DNA of 45,288 bases from Rhodopirellula sp. SM50 (GCF_002289565.1 NZ_NTFY01000096.1:1-45288); one strand, 5' to 3'; numbered from the stretch's first letter, positions 17,335 through 25,589 are shown. The notes: generated from the sequence alone by a model not told the origin. Numbers and translations: made by a program.

Positions 17335-19040
17335 GTGCCATCTGCCGGTCCAGCCGCCGCGGCGCCGCTCGATTGGCACTCGCGGCAATGCTGTGGGGTG
17401 GATGTATCATCAATGCCGGTGCCCAGGAGGGACGCCGAGCCCCGCAGGACGAGACGGATCAGCGTTCGTTTGCGGCGTTTTTGGCGATGGTGGAAGACGA
17501 GGTTCAGCCACCATCGGCCGAGGGGGTCGAATCAAACACGTCCGACAGCGAGCAAGCGGCACAGGCGACCGACGCTGCCGAAGAGCCACTCAAATTGGCT
17601 GATGTCCTGGCCAGCTTGTATCGCGCCTATCCGGACATCCAGCGGGCCCGGCAACTGCGTCCGTTGGCCGGTGGCGAATTGCTGTCCGCCTACGGCGCCT
17701 ACGACACCAAATTCAATGCCCACTCGCTGTCGGAGCCGACCGGGTATTACGAGAATTATCGCAGCGGGCTGGGCGTGGCCAGACAGACCTGGTGGGGCGG
17801 TTATCTGTCGGCCGGCTATCGAATCGGCCGCGGGTTCTACCAACCGTGGTACAAAGAACGTCAGACCGACGATGCCGGCGAGTTCAAGATCAGCGCCGCA
17901 CAACCGTTGCTGCAAGGTCGGGCGATCGATCCGCAACGCGTCGCCGTGTTCCAGGCCTCGCTGCAGCAACAAGCCGCCGAGCCGCGATTCCAACAAGCCA
18001 TCCTGTCGATCTCGAGCGAGGCGATCGAAGTCTACTGGGAATGGGTCGCTGCCGGGGCGGTGTTGCAGGCACAACAGGAACTGTTGGATCTAGCCGTCAA
18101 ACGCGGCCAGCAATTCGAAGTCGGCGTGGAGGCGGGGAAGTTCGCGACGATCAATCTGGTCTTGAATCAACAGTTGATCGCCGAGCGGAGCGCCCTGCGG
18201 CTCAAGGCCCAGCAAAAGTTCCAAGCCACCGCGTTCAAGTTGGGGCTCTATCTGAGAGACGAATCGGGGCGACCGTTGGTTCCCGCCAAGAGTTGGTTGC
18301 CGACGCAGTTCCCGGTGATCCGGCAACAGACCGAATTTGATTTCAACGCGGACTTAGCCGCCGCCCTCGGGCGTCGACCCGAACCGCAAATCCTGCAGTA
18401 CGAACTGCGCCAGGTTCAATGGGACCGCCGTCTGGCGTGCAACGAGCTGTTGCCCCGCTTTGACTTTGTGACCGAAGCGTCACAGGACATGGGGGAACCG
18501 GCGACGAAGTCTGACGACAAGGGCGAATTCGAACTGATGATCGGATTCCAAAGCGAGGTGCCTCTACAACGTCGCAAGGCGCGGGGCAAGATTCAATCGA
18601 CGTCCGCCAAGATCATTCAAATCAATGAAAAGCTGCGGCTGGTGCGGGACAAGATCGCAACCGATTTGCAGATCGCACAAAACCAATTGATTCTCGCTCA
18701 GCAGATCGTCGAACAAAGTGAATTGTCGTTGCGGGCCGCCTTGGACACGTTGGCCCGTTACCAGAAAGGATTCGAGAAAGGCTACATCGACCTGATCTAC
18801 TTGAACCTGTTAGAAACCAAGGCCAACGAAACCGAGATCAAACTGGTCGAAGCCCAACGCGATTGGTTCACCGCGTTGGGGGCAATGCAGATCGCGCTCG
18901 GCCTGGATCCGCTTGATCAAGCGGTGGTGGTTTCCTCGCTTCCGGCGAGTGAAATGCCAGGCCCTGGAAACTTACCCGACGTGGAAACGTTCGACGATCA
19001 AGAGATCGAGCGGGCCTTCCAACCGCCGGCCGCGGATTAA
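17244..19040 (+). CDS. TolC-like outer membrane channel protein
   Basis: A TolC/OEP family protein of 550-598 residues. Its two long helical repeats are seen in the tandem layout: LKLADVLASLYRAYPDIQRAR opens the first (parts shown: LADVLASLYRAYPDI), and KIATDLQIAQNQLILAQQIV with LDTLARYQKGFEKGYIDLIYLNLLE belongs to the second. The start is uncertain. An Arg-rich then hydrophobic signal sequence (RSSRRGAARLALAAMLW, ending NAGA) precedes the mature part, but no standard start lies just ahead of it: ATG 17244 overlaps the adaptor gene by 91 bases, while TTG 17373 and ATG 17388 cut into the signal. The outermost ATG is given. It completes a type I secretion-like trio. Confidence 0.85.
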   Translation: MASIERISPCRGRRRAQEAKGGESQTAQALSAICRSSRRGAARLALAAMLWGGCIINAGAQEGRRAPQDETDQRSFAAFLAMVEDEVQPPSAEGVESNTSDSEQAAQATDAAEEPLKLADVLASLYRAYPDIQRARQLRPLAGGELLSAYGAYDTKFNAHSLSEPTGYYENYRSGLGVARQTWWGGYLSAGYRIGRGFYQPWYKERQTDDAGEFKISAAQPLLQGRAIDPQRVAVFQASLQQQAAEPRFQQAILSISSEAIEVYWEWVAAGAVLQAQQELLDLAVKRGQQFEVGVEAGKFATINLVLNQQLIAERSALRLKAQQKFQATAFKLGLYLRDESGRPLVPAKSWLPTQFPVIRQQTEFDFNADLAAALGRRPEPQILQYELRQVQWDRRLACNELLPRFDFVTEASQDMGEPATKSDDKGEFELMIGFQSEVPLQRRKARGKIQSTSAKIIQINEKLRLVRDKIATDLQIAQNQLILAQQIVEQSELSLRAALDTLARYQKGFEKGYIDLIYLNLLETKANETEIKLVEAQRDWFTALGAMQIALGLDPLDQAVVVSSLPASEMPGPGNLPDVETFDDQEIERAFQPPAAD

Positions 19041-20404
19041 AGGTATTCGCGGTTCTTGACCAATCCGGGCATCGGAACGTTGTACTTGCCTTGAGCGTTG
19101 AGCTGCAGCGGCGAGTCGGAATCGAGCGTCAGTTGGTCGACGTTGGGCGCGAATTCATGGTCATGCTTCATGAACTCATCCAACGTGATTTCCTGGCCGG
19201 TGTGTGCCGCCATGCGTCCCATGCTGGTCACGGCACTGGCCATCACACCGCGTTCGACTTCGTTGTACGCGGTGTCGTTGCGAATCGCGGCGACCAGATC
19301 GTCCCATTCGACTTGATAGGGATTCGGTTCCGGCTGGGGGAATTCCCAGGTCAGGTTGTCTTTTTCGAACGCTTGTCCGGAATAGATTCTCGCTTTGGCG
19401 GGAGTGTGTGACGCGGTGGAGATCACGGCGGAGCCTTTAGTGCCGTGGGCGAAGCTGGCGAATTCGCGTTTGCAACCCGGCATGGTGCGTCCATCGACGA
19501 ACAACTTGGCTCCATCGTCGAACGTGTATTCGATCGAGTAGATGTCAAAGTTTTGGTCGACGTCTTCGCCGCGATAGTGGCGTCCGCCACAGGCGATGGC
19601 TTTGACCGGCCAGGCGTTTTTCATCCAGCAGGATTCGTCGATGTTGTGAATCAAGAAATCGCTGACCGCCCCGCCGCTGAGCCACAGGAAGCCGTGGAAG
19701 TGCTTGATTTGGTACATCAATTCGCTCAGGTCGCCCGTGTTGGGCGGCGCGGCGGCCGACCCGGTCGGTCCGGCCATGCGGTAGGCACGCAGCATCGTCA
19801 GGTCACCGATCTCACCATTTTGAATCCGATCGAACAATTCTTGGCGGGCGACACAGTGGCGGCACATCAGTCCGACCGCGACCTTCAGGTTCTTTGCGAT
19901 CGCCGCTTTGTTGATCTCCAGCATTCGCACCGAGGTCGGGGCGTCGATGGTGACGGGTTTTTCCATGAACACGTTCAACCCACGCTCGATGGCGTAGGAG
20001 TAGTGCACCCAGCGGAACGCCGCCGGCGTAGCCAAGATCACGACGTCGCCGGGTTCCAGCGTGTCCATGACTTTCTTGTAGGCGTCGAAGCCGATGTACC
20101 GTCGCTCTTCGGGGACGTCGACCTTGGTGCCGATCTTTTTCTTTTCCGACAGCGACGTGTAGGAACTCTTCATCTTGTTTTCCGACACATCGCCCATTGC
20201 GACCAGCGTCATCGGGCCGTTGTCGACGGTCAACGCGTTGATCGCCGCTCCAGTTCCGCGTCCGCCGCAACCGAGCAGCCCGACACGAATCATGTTGTCT
20301 TCGGCGGCGTGGACGGTTTGTGGTCGTGCAGCGGCAAGGGTGGTGGCAGCCGCGGCGGCTTTGGTGGTGGTCGCCAAGAACTGTCGTCGGTTCGGGTTCG
20401 TCAT
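19037..20404 (-). CDS. Tat-exported Gfo/Idh/MocA family oxidoreductase
   Basis: A 455-residue NAD(P)-dependent oxidoreductase. A twin-arginine signal (NRRQFLATTTKAAAAATT, cleavage near VHA/AE) sends it folded to the periplasm. The Rossmann motif IRVGLLGCGGRGTG follows at about 38-51, then the family hallmark EKP (FMEKPVTID) and a C-terminal substrate domain. The family acts on sugars, inositols and related alcohols; in Pirellulaceae, exported members are very numerous and are thought to serve polysaccharide use. The stop codon shares a TTAA palindrome with that of the TolC-like gene, so the convergent genes overlap by four bases. The substrate is not identifiable. Confidence 0.9.
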   Translation of the reverse strand: MTNPNRRQFLATTTKAAAAATTLAAARPQTVHAAEDNMIRVGLLGCGGRGTGAAINALTVDNGPMTLVAMGDVSENKMKSSYTSLSEKKKIGTKVDVPEERRYIGFDAYKKVMDTLEPGDVVILATPAAFRWVHYSYAIERGLNVFMEKPVTIDAPTSVRMLEINKAAIAKNLKVAVGLMCRHCVARQELFDRIQNGEIGDLTMLRAYRMAGPTGSAAAPPNTGDLSELMYQIKHFHGFLWLSGGAVSDFLIHNIDESCWMKNAWPVKAIACGGRHYRGEDVDQNFDIYSIEYTFDDGAKLFVDGRTMPGCKREFASFAHGTKGSAVISTASHTPAKARIYSGQAFEKDNLTWEFPQPEPNPYQVEWDDLVAAIRNDTAYNEVERGVMASAVTSMGRMAAHTGQEITLDEFMKHDHEFAPNVDQLTLDSDSPLQLNAQGKYNVPMPGLVKNREYL

Positions 20405-20439
20405 CGGAGAAATCTCGGTTGATGGAGTCGGTCAGTGGG

Positions 20440-20721
20440 TTCATCTCGTTCCCAGGCTCCGCCTGGGAACGGGGGTTTTCAGAGGCTCAGCCTCTGGGTT
20501 TGTCGCGCGAGGCGGGAGCCTCGCGAACCTTGCGTGACGAGGCGGAGCCTCGTCACGAGTCGGTTGTCGGGCGAACGAGTGGATCACTCTTCATCTCGTT
20601 CCCAGGCTCCGCCTGGGAACGGGGGTTCTGTGAGGCTCCTGCCTCGCGGTCGTGTCGCGCGAGGCGGGAGCCTCGCGTACCTTGCGTGACGAGGCGGAGC
20701 CTCGTCACGAGTCGGTCAGTG
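20440..20721. repeat. Two copies of a 125-bp palindrome cluster
   Basis: Copy one (20440-20563) and copy two (20590-20716) each hold a series of short palindromes. Copy one has them at 20447-20471 (25 bp), 20481-20495, 20506-20525 and 20534-20556 (23 bp); copy two has matching ones. All share a core of AGGC-N-GCCT, such as AGGCTCAGCCT or AGGCGGAGCCT. The 12-bp AGTCGGTCAGTG occurs at both outer borders, like a target duplication. The block fills the gap between the oxidoreductase start and the FGE-like stop. No coding potential is seen in it. Confidence 0.9.
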
Positions 20722-20732
20722 AGTTGGCTCGA

Positions 20733-21815
20733 TCACTCCTCCGGGTCTTTTTGTTCCGGTTCGGTCTTGTCCCACTTGGCGGCTTTGGCTTCTGGCGTCG
20801 GCTCCTCCAAGGGGCGGACGATGCGAAAGCCGACCGACAAGGCATCGGTGTGGTACCAGATGCTTTTGGGTTCTTGCGGATCCTGTTCCTTCCATTCGTC
20901 CGACGACGCCTTTCGCGCGGCGCTGCGTAAGACTTCGGGATCGTCATCCCAACCCCCGCCTCGAACGACGCGGGGATAAAGGGTCTTGGGAACGACCAAG
21001 GGGTCAATCGACTCGTTGATCGAATCGTACGGCGTGTACTGGTCGAGCACCCATTCGGAAACGTTGCCGTGCATGTCGTACAGCCCCCACGGGTTCGGCT
21101 TTTTCTGGCCGACGCGTTGGTAGGTATCGTCGCTGTTGTCAAAGAACCAGGCGTGGTCTTCCAGTTCGTCGACGTTGTCGCCGAACGAGTAGGGCGTCTT
21201 GGTGCCCGCTCGGCAGGCGTATTCCCATTCGGCTTCGGTCGGCAGGCGGTAATAGCGTCCTGTTTTGGCAGACAGCCATTTGCAATAGGTGCGTGCGGCG
21301 TGTTGGGTCATGCAGATCGCCGGATAGTCTTCGCGGCCCATGCCGAAGCTCATGTCGGTATACGGCTCAGTCGGTTTGGAGACTCCGTCGACGGCCAGGT
21401 CACGTGGCGTGGGGGCGATCGCCAGCATCTTGCGCATCCGCTGGTCGACGTCTTCGTTCCAGACGTCGTACTGTTCCCAGGTGATTTCGAATTTGCCCAT
21501 CCAAAACGGTGAGACATTGACGGTGCGTTGGGGGCCTTCGTCCTCGCCACGGTCGTCTTCGTCGTCGGGGCTGCCCATCACGAATTCGCCGCCCGGGATG
21601 GGGACCATTTCGATTTTCAGCTGCGTGTGCTCGATCGGCTCGGCATAGGGTTTCATTTCCGTCGGGGTGGCGGCGACGGCGTCGGCCACGGGCAACGGTT
21701 CGACTTTGGCCGGCGCCTCGCCCGAGGCTGAACTGATGAGCAAGCCGGGACTAAGCAGCAACAACAACGCGACGGGGGAACCGAGCGTGCGGAGGGATGG
21801 GTTGGGGTGAATCAC
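20733..21815 (-). CDS. Secreted formylglycine-generating enzyme-like (SUMF1) protein
   Basis: About 360 residues from GTG 21815, which gives a good signal peptide (SPVALLLLLSPGLLISSASG); a TTG at 21866 is the alternative. The SUMF1/FGE fold is clear from IPGGEFVMGSPDDE, the KFEITWEQYDVW strand, YCKWLSAKTGRYYRLPTEAEW, WGLYDMHGNVSEWVLD, and a late VVRGGGWDDDPEVLRSAAR followed by SVGFRIVR. True FGE oxidises a sulfatase Cys to formylglycine using two Cys; the pair near the C-terminus is not evident here, so a binding or regulatory role is as likely as enzymatic activity. Sulfatases abound in this group of organisms. Confidence 0.85.
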   Translation of the reverse strand: MIHPNPSLRTLGSPVALLLLLSPGLLISSASGEAPAKVEPLPVADAVAATPTEMKPYAEPIEHTQLKIEMVPIPGGEFVMGSPDDEDDRGEDEGPQRTVNVSPFWMGKFEITWEQYDVWNEDVDQRMRKMLAIAPTPRDLAVDGVSKPTEPYTDMSFGMGREDYPAICMTQHAARTYCKWLSAKTGRYYRLPTEAEWEYACRAGTKTPYSFGDNVDELEDHAWFFDNSDDTYQRVGQKKPNPWGLYDMHGNVSEWVLDQYTPYDSINESIDPLVVPKTLYPRVVRGGGWDDDPEVLRSAARKASSDEWKEQDPQEPKSIWYHTDALSVGFRIVRPLEEPTPEAKAAKWDKTEPEQKDPEE

Positions 21816-21850
21816 TGTGGTTCGATCGGCAGAAAAAGGAATGGAAACGT

Positions 21851-22214
21851 TTATTTTGAAATGCAATACAGTCGTTGATCGCTACGTAACAATAATCGAT
21901 CCGACGCGATTGCGGGGGTGGCGTTGAAGCGTTCGGAGTCTGTCCCCAGCTTGTTGACCGCAAGTCCCGTAGCCGGTGTAGGCAGTCAGGTAGACGCGGT
22001 CGTCCCACACGACCGGGCTGCTGCTGCCTTTGCCCGGCAAGTCCGTTTTCCATGCCAGATTTTCGGTCTCGCTCCACGTCGTCGGCAAATCCGCTTCGGC
22101 AACGCCCCGGCCGCCGGGGCCGCGAAATCGGTTCCACTGCTGCGCTTGGATGGACTCGAAACAACAGAGGCTGGTGATCAAGCAGACCACACAGAAGAAT
22201 CGGAGACGCGGCAT
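21851..22214 (-). pseudogene. PQQ-like propeller gene with internal deletion
   Basis: The N-terminal part is intact: signal peptide (FFCVVCLITSLCCF, ending IQA), QQWNRFRGPGGRGVAEADLP, and SPVVWDDRVYLTAYTGYG, exactly the first blade of this family. After about residue 82 the frame changes. Reading the next frame from about 21955 down to a stop at 21851 gives NATPAIASDRLLLRSDQRLYCI-S-K, the typical C-terminal end of the same family. So the middle, about 300 codons, has been deleted and the two ends joined out of frame, leaving a 110-residue open frame with a nonsense tail. An intact relative is at 176-1426. Confidence 0.85.
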
Positions 22215-22559
22215 AAGTGATTTGGATCGCGATCGGGGGCAACAGGCGGGATTCGTATTTTAACAGCAACCCCGCTCGCGTGCCGTCGTTTCGAAGACTT
22301 TCCTGATTCGCTACAATTCACCGCGTTCCCGGCACGGCCCGCTGGTTAACGCTGTGAAACATTTTTGCCCTGTGTTTTTTTAGGTATTAGCGGCAGGGCG
22401 CGAGCCCTCCGGTTCCTCATCTTTGCCAAAACACCGGAGGGCTCGCGCCCTACCGCTAGAAAACGCTTCACAGCGTAGCCGGCGGGTGCGCCAAACGGCC
22501 GTGGTTCAGTTGAAAAACAAACCATTCCATCCCTTTCCGAACTCGTTTTCTGCAATCAC
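22215..22559. other. Gene-free stretch holding a dispersed repeat
   Basis: This gap separates the divergent PQQ pseudogene and ybaB. It is mostly occupied by inverted-repeat element copy A (22388-22458) and its flanking modules: AACGCTGTGAA at about 22338 and its inverse AACGCTTCACAGCG at about 22462. The promoter of ybaB-recR should lie in the last 90 bases, but I see no clear consensus. Confidence 0.5.
22388..22458. repeat. Inverted-repeat element, copy A
   Basis: Arms at 22388-22413 and 22433-22458 pair at 25 of 26 positions around a 19-base loop. The arms begin TAGCGG and contain GGGCGCGAGCCCTCCGGT. Left and right flanks (CCCTGTGTTT...TAGGT and AAACGCTTCACAGCG) are shared with copy C near 41.8 kb in the same orientation. 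Confidence 0.85.
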
Positions 22560-22916
22560 ATGTTTAAAGGACTTGGCAATCTCGGCAACATCGCGTCCAT
22601 GATGGCCGCATTCAAGGATTTGCCGCAAAAGATGCAGGAATTGAACGCCCGCATGCAGGACGAACATGTCCGCGGCGATTCGGCTTGCGGCAGGGTGTTC
22701 GTCATCGTCAACTGCGTCGGGCAGGTCCAATCGGTGAACATCACTCAGGACGGCATGAGCAAGGCGGAGATCGAACAGGGGGTGCTGGAAGCGACCAACG
22801 CCGCCGGCGCCGCGGCCAAGCAGACCTACGCCGAAGCGATCCAGGCCATGGTCGCGGACATGAATCTAGATATCCCCGGGGTCGATGGGCTGTTGACCTC
22901 CCTGATCGGCCGCTAA
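22560..22916 (+). CDS. YbaB/EbfC family nucleoid-associated protein
   Basis: A 118-residue protein of the YbaB/EbfC family: an N-terminal helix (FKDLPQKMQELNARMQDE), a central beta sheet (CGRVFVIVNCVGQVQSVNI) and a C-terminal helix with AAAKQTYAEAIQAMVADM. These small dimers bind DNA and influence nucleoid shape and expression. It lies 19 bases ahead of recR on the same strand, the usual ybaB-recR pairing across bacteria, so a shared transcript is expected. The sequence is slightly longer than the usual 100-110 residues, with a Gly-rich start (GLGNLGNIASMM). Confidence 0.9.
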   Translation: MFKGLGNLGNIASMMAAFKDLPQKMQELNARMQDEHVRGDSACGRVFVIVNCVGQVQSVNITQDGMSKAEIEQGVLEATNAAGAAAKQTYAEAIQAMVADMNLDIPGVDGLLTSLIGR

Positions 22917-22935
22917 TCGCGACGGAGTCTGCGAA

Positions 22936-23535
22936 GTGGACAAGCATGCAGGTGCTGTTTCTGAACTTGTCGACCAGCTGGGCCGGCTGCCGGGCGTGGG
23001 CCGCAAAAGCGCCGAGCGACTGGCATTTCATCTGTTGCGGGTTCCGGAGGCGGAGGCGATCGCGTTGGCCGATGCGATTCGGCGGATCCGCAGCGACATC
23101 CGTTATTGCCAGGCGTGCTTCAATCTGTGCGAAGAGGAATTATGCGCAATCTGTCGTTCCGGCGACCGAGACACCACCCGGTTGTGTGTCGTTGAGCAGC
23201 CCCGCGATCTGATGAGTCTGGAGCAGTCACAAGCCTTCAACGGGCTGTACCATGTCTTGCTCGGCCGGATCGCCCCGCTGGACGGGATCGGCCCGGACCA
23301 ATTGACCATCGATGCGCTCGTCGATCGGGTGCGAAACGGGAATTTTGCGGAGGTCATCATGGCCACCAACCCAAATGTCGAAGGCGATGGCACGTCGTTG
23401 TACATCAGTAATTTGTTGGCAGAGTTTCCGGTGCAGATCACGCGACTGGCCCGTGGAATCACCGCCGGAAGCGTGTTGGAATATGCCAATCGGGAAATGA
23501 TCGCCGATGCCTTGGTGGGTCGGCAAAAATTATAG
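22936..23535 (+). CDS. recR: Recombination mediator RecR
   Basis: A 199-residue RecR of normal length. An N-terminal helix-hairpin-helix (LGRLPGVGRKSAERLAFHLL), a C4 zinc finger (CQAC...CAIC, residues about 56-73), a Toprim domain opening with LCVVEQPRDLMSLE, and the C-terminal Walker B-like tail (ITRLARGITAGSVLEYAN) are all present. It works with RecO and RecF to load RecA at gaps. The start is GTG at 22936, with GGAG eight bases upstream. It follows ybaB closely. Confidence 0.95.
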   Translation: MDKHAGAVSELVDQLGRLPGVGRKSAERLAFHLLRVPEAEAIALADAIRRIRSDIRYCQACFNLCEEELCAICRSGDRDTTRLCVVEQPRDLMSLEQSQAFNGLYHVLLGRIAPLDGIGPDQLTIDALVDRVRNGNFAEVIMATNPNVEGDGTSLYISNLLAEFPVQITRLARGITAGSVLEYANREMIADALVGRQKL

Positions 23536-23553
23536 GCGCAAAATCGTCGGCTT

Positions 23554-23568
23554 TGGCACAAGATATGC
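23554..23568 (+). promoter_or_regulatory. Sigma-54-type -24/-12 promoter match before rpoN
   Basis: TGGCAC at 23554-23559 and TGC at 23566-23568 have exactly the spacing of the -24 (GG) and -12 (GC) elements. The sequence TGGCACAAGATATGC differs from TGGCACG-N4-TTGC at two positions. Transcription would start near 23580, about 100 bases before the rpoN start codon. The match is to a known consensus; activity is inference. Confidence 0.4.
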
Positions 23569-23681
23569 TCGCCGCGTAGTCAAAAAGGGTATGATGTGGC
23601 AGAGCCGAAGGTCGCCGGAGCACTCGCGCAGGAAAGTCATTGCGTTGGTAAAAGAGCGCCCAAACGTGTAAAGCGGATCTC

Positions 23682-25184
23682 ATGAGCGGAATGCGAATGT
23701 CGATGGGCCTGCAGGCCCGAATGGTTCAGACTCAAAAACTGGCCCCACGGATGATCCAGTCGATGGAGATTCTGCAATTGCCGATGCTGGCGTTGCAGGA
23801 ACGCATCGAACAGGAGATGAATGAGAATCCCTTGCTGGAACAGCAGGAGAGCGAGCCGGGCAATCTGGAAGAGGGAGATCTGCCGCCGTCGGCCGACAAT
23901 CGCAGCGAGGATGAAAAGGAGTTGGTCGTCGAAGACAGCGGCGACAACTCGGACGACTTCGAGCGATTGCAGAACATGGTCTCGGAGCTGCCCAACACGT
24001 TTGACGATTCCTTCCGACGTTCCTCCGGCAGAATGCAAGAGGAAGCTGATCGGCGGCACGACCTGATGGCCAATGCCCAGTCGCGTCCCGAATCGCTGAA
24101 CGATTTCCTGCTCCACCAGCTCGCCGAATTGGACATCGATGACGATGTCGAACGGATCGCCGAGCGGATCATCAGCACGCTGGACGCCCGCGACGGCGGT
24201 TACCTGCGGACGCCGTTGGCGGATCTGCTGCCCAGCGATCACACCGCCGAGAATTACGAAGTCGCCGAGCGGGCGTTGAAGGTCGTCCAATCGCTCGAAC
24301 CGACCGGCATCGCCGCCCGCTCCTTGAGCGAATGCTTGTTGATGCAATTGCGTCCGGAGTTCGAGCACTTCGAGGAAATGGAAAAACTGATCAGCTCGCA
24401 CCTGGAGGATTTGGCCGCCAACCGATTGCCCCAAATCCAAAAGGCCACCGGCTATTCCATCGAGCTGATTCAAACCGTCCGGGCCGAACTGCAGATCTTG
24501 AATCCCAAGCCCGGTGCCGCGTTCATGGAAACCTACGTTCCCAACGTGACGCCCGACATCATCTTGGAGCAAGACGAGAACGGCGACTACAAGATCACAT
24601 TGGATGACGACCGTGTTCCGTCGCTGTACATCAGCGAGTACTACCGCCGACGGCTTCAAGACCAGTCGTGCACCGAAGAAGAACGCGAGTACATCAAACG
24701 CAAAATCAACAGCGCCCAATGGCTGATTGAATCGATCGAGCAACGACGAAGCACCTTGACGAAAGTCGCCGAAGCGATCGTCGCGCATCAAAAGAAGTTC
24801 TTTGACGAAGGCCCCGAAGCGATCGAACCGCTGAAAATGCAACAGATCGCCGAGAAGGTGGGCGTGCACGTGACCACGGTCAGCCGCGCGGTCAACGACA
24901 AATGGATGCAGACGCCTCGCGGGATCATTCCACTGCATCGTCTGTTCGTCGGCGGCACGCAAACCGATGACGGCGAAGACGTCGCATGGGATACGATCCG
25001 GTTGAAGCTGCAAGAGTTGATCGACAGCGAAGACAAACGCGATCCGCTCAGCGACGAAAGCCTGGTCAAGAAACTCGCCGAAGAAGGCATGACGGTGGCG
25101 CGGCGAACGGTGACCAAGTACCGAAAACGCATGGGCATTCCCAGCAGCCGCCAACGCAAGGATTGGTCGCTGGCGAAGAAGTGA
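23682..25184 (+). CDS. rpoN: RNA polymerase sigma-54 factor
   Basis: A 500-residue sigma-54. Region I, the activator-responsive part, is near the N-terminus (QTQKLAPRMIQSMEILQLP and ENPLLEQQE). A long acidic region II follows (about 60-120). The core-binding domain, the helix-turn-helix (IAEKVGVHVTTVSRAVNDKW) and the RpoN box (ARRTVTKYRKRMGIPSSRQR) near the end recognise the -12 and -24 elements. Sigma-54 needs an enhancer-binding ATPase, and none is encoded in the window. A promoter-like match of its own type lies upstream. The ATG at 23682 is in the right place for region I. Confidence 0.95.
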   Translation: MSGMRMSMGLQARMVQTQKLAPRMIQSMEILQLPMLALQERIEQEMNENPLLEQQESEPGNLEEGDLPPSADNRSEDEKELVVEDSGDNSDDFERLQNMVSELPNTFDDSFRRSSGRMQEEADRRHDLMANAQSRPESLNDFLLHQLAELDIDDDVERIAERIISTLDARDGGYLRTPLADLLPSDHTAENYEVAERALKVVQSLEPTGIAARSLSECLLMQLRPEFEHFEEMEKLISSHLEDLAANRLPQIQKATGYSIELIQTVRAELQILNPKPGAAFMETYVPNVTPDIILEQDENGDYKITLDDDRVPSLYISEYYRRRLQDQSCTEEEREYIKRKINSAQWLIESIEQRRSTLTKVAEAIVAHQKKFFDEGPEAIEPLKMQQIAEKVGVHVTTVSRAVNDKWMQTPRGIIPLHRLFVGGTQTDDGEDVAWDTIRLKLQELIDSEDKRDPLSDESLVKKLAEEGMTVARRTVTKYRKRMGIPSSRQRKDWSLAKK

Positions 25185-25197
25185 TCCGGGAATGTGG

Positions 25198-25252
25198 TCC
25201 CAGCGGGACGCGTCAGCGAGCGGCTTTCCCAGCGGGACGCGTCAGCGAGCGG
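25198..25252 (+). repeat. 26-bp direct repeat after rpoN
   Basis: Identical 26-bp copies at 25198-25223 and 25227-25252, separated by three bases, begin 14 bases after the rpoN stop. Each contains AGCGGGACGCGTCAGCGAG. Confidence 0.9.
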
Positions 25253-25284
25253 CGTGTGGACCGATGGTTTTCATTGTCGAGAGG

Positions 25285-25365
25285 TGTTAGCGGAACGGCG
25301 CGAGCCGTCCGGTCGCGCTTCAAAAACGACGTGAAAGACCGGAGGGCTCGCGCCCGACCGCTAAC
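25285..25365. repeat. Inverted-repeat element, copy B
   Basis: Arms starting GTTAGCGG and ending CCGCTAAC pair at about 25 of 29 positions. The central loop (about 25311-25340) matches the loop of copy C in reverse orientation at 28 of 30 positions, so B and C are inverted relative to each other. Confidence 0.85.
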
Positions 25366-25457
25366 AAAAAACACCGCGCCTTCCCCTTGGAACACACTAT
25401 CTCGGAGGCTCTGCCTCCTGACGGCCGGCAGTGGGCGGCGGAGCCGCACTGAAATTG

Positions 25458-25544
25458 CGTTCCAAGGCGGAGCCTTGGAACGAGGCCCAAAAGGCGGAGC
25501 CTTGGAACGAGGCCCAAAAGGCGGAGCCTTGGAACGAGGCCCAA
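25458..25544 (+). repeat. 25-bp palindrome extended into a 27-bp tandem array
   Basis: A 25-bp palindrome (25458-25482) with the AGGCGGAGCCT core is followed by copies of a 27-bp unit at 25465-25491, 25492-25518 and 25519-25544. The unit length keeps an open reading frame through the array (AEPWNEAQK repeated), but this is upstream of the real uvrC start. Confidence 0.9.
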
Positions 25545-25589
25545 TCGCCTCGGCGATCTTCATATTCCCCAACCCCCTTTCCCCCGCGG

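Larger units (their letters stand above)
25185..25589. other. Gene-free stretch filled with three repeat types
   Basis: Between rpoN and uvrC lie a 26-bp direct repeat, an inverted-repeat element (copy B) and a palindrome with a 27-bp tandem array. Almost no unique sequence is left. The open frame running through the 27-bp array joins that of uvrC but is not uvrC-like. Confidence 0.7.

Noticed and set aside
19037..19040. Shared TTAA at the convergent stop codons as a special signal
   Set aside because: The four-base overlap is real but is expected by chance where convergent genes abut, so no function is proposed.
23637..25154. 505-codon open frame antisense to rpoN
   Set aside because: It lies wholly opposite a clear sigma-54 gene and its translation has no known domain; it arises from the GC-rich third positions.
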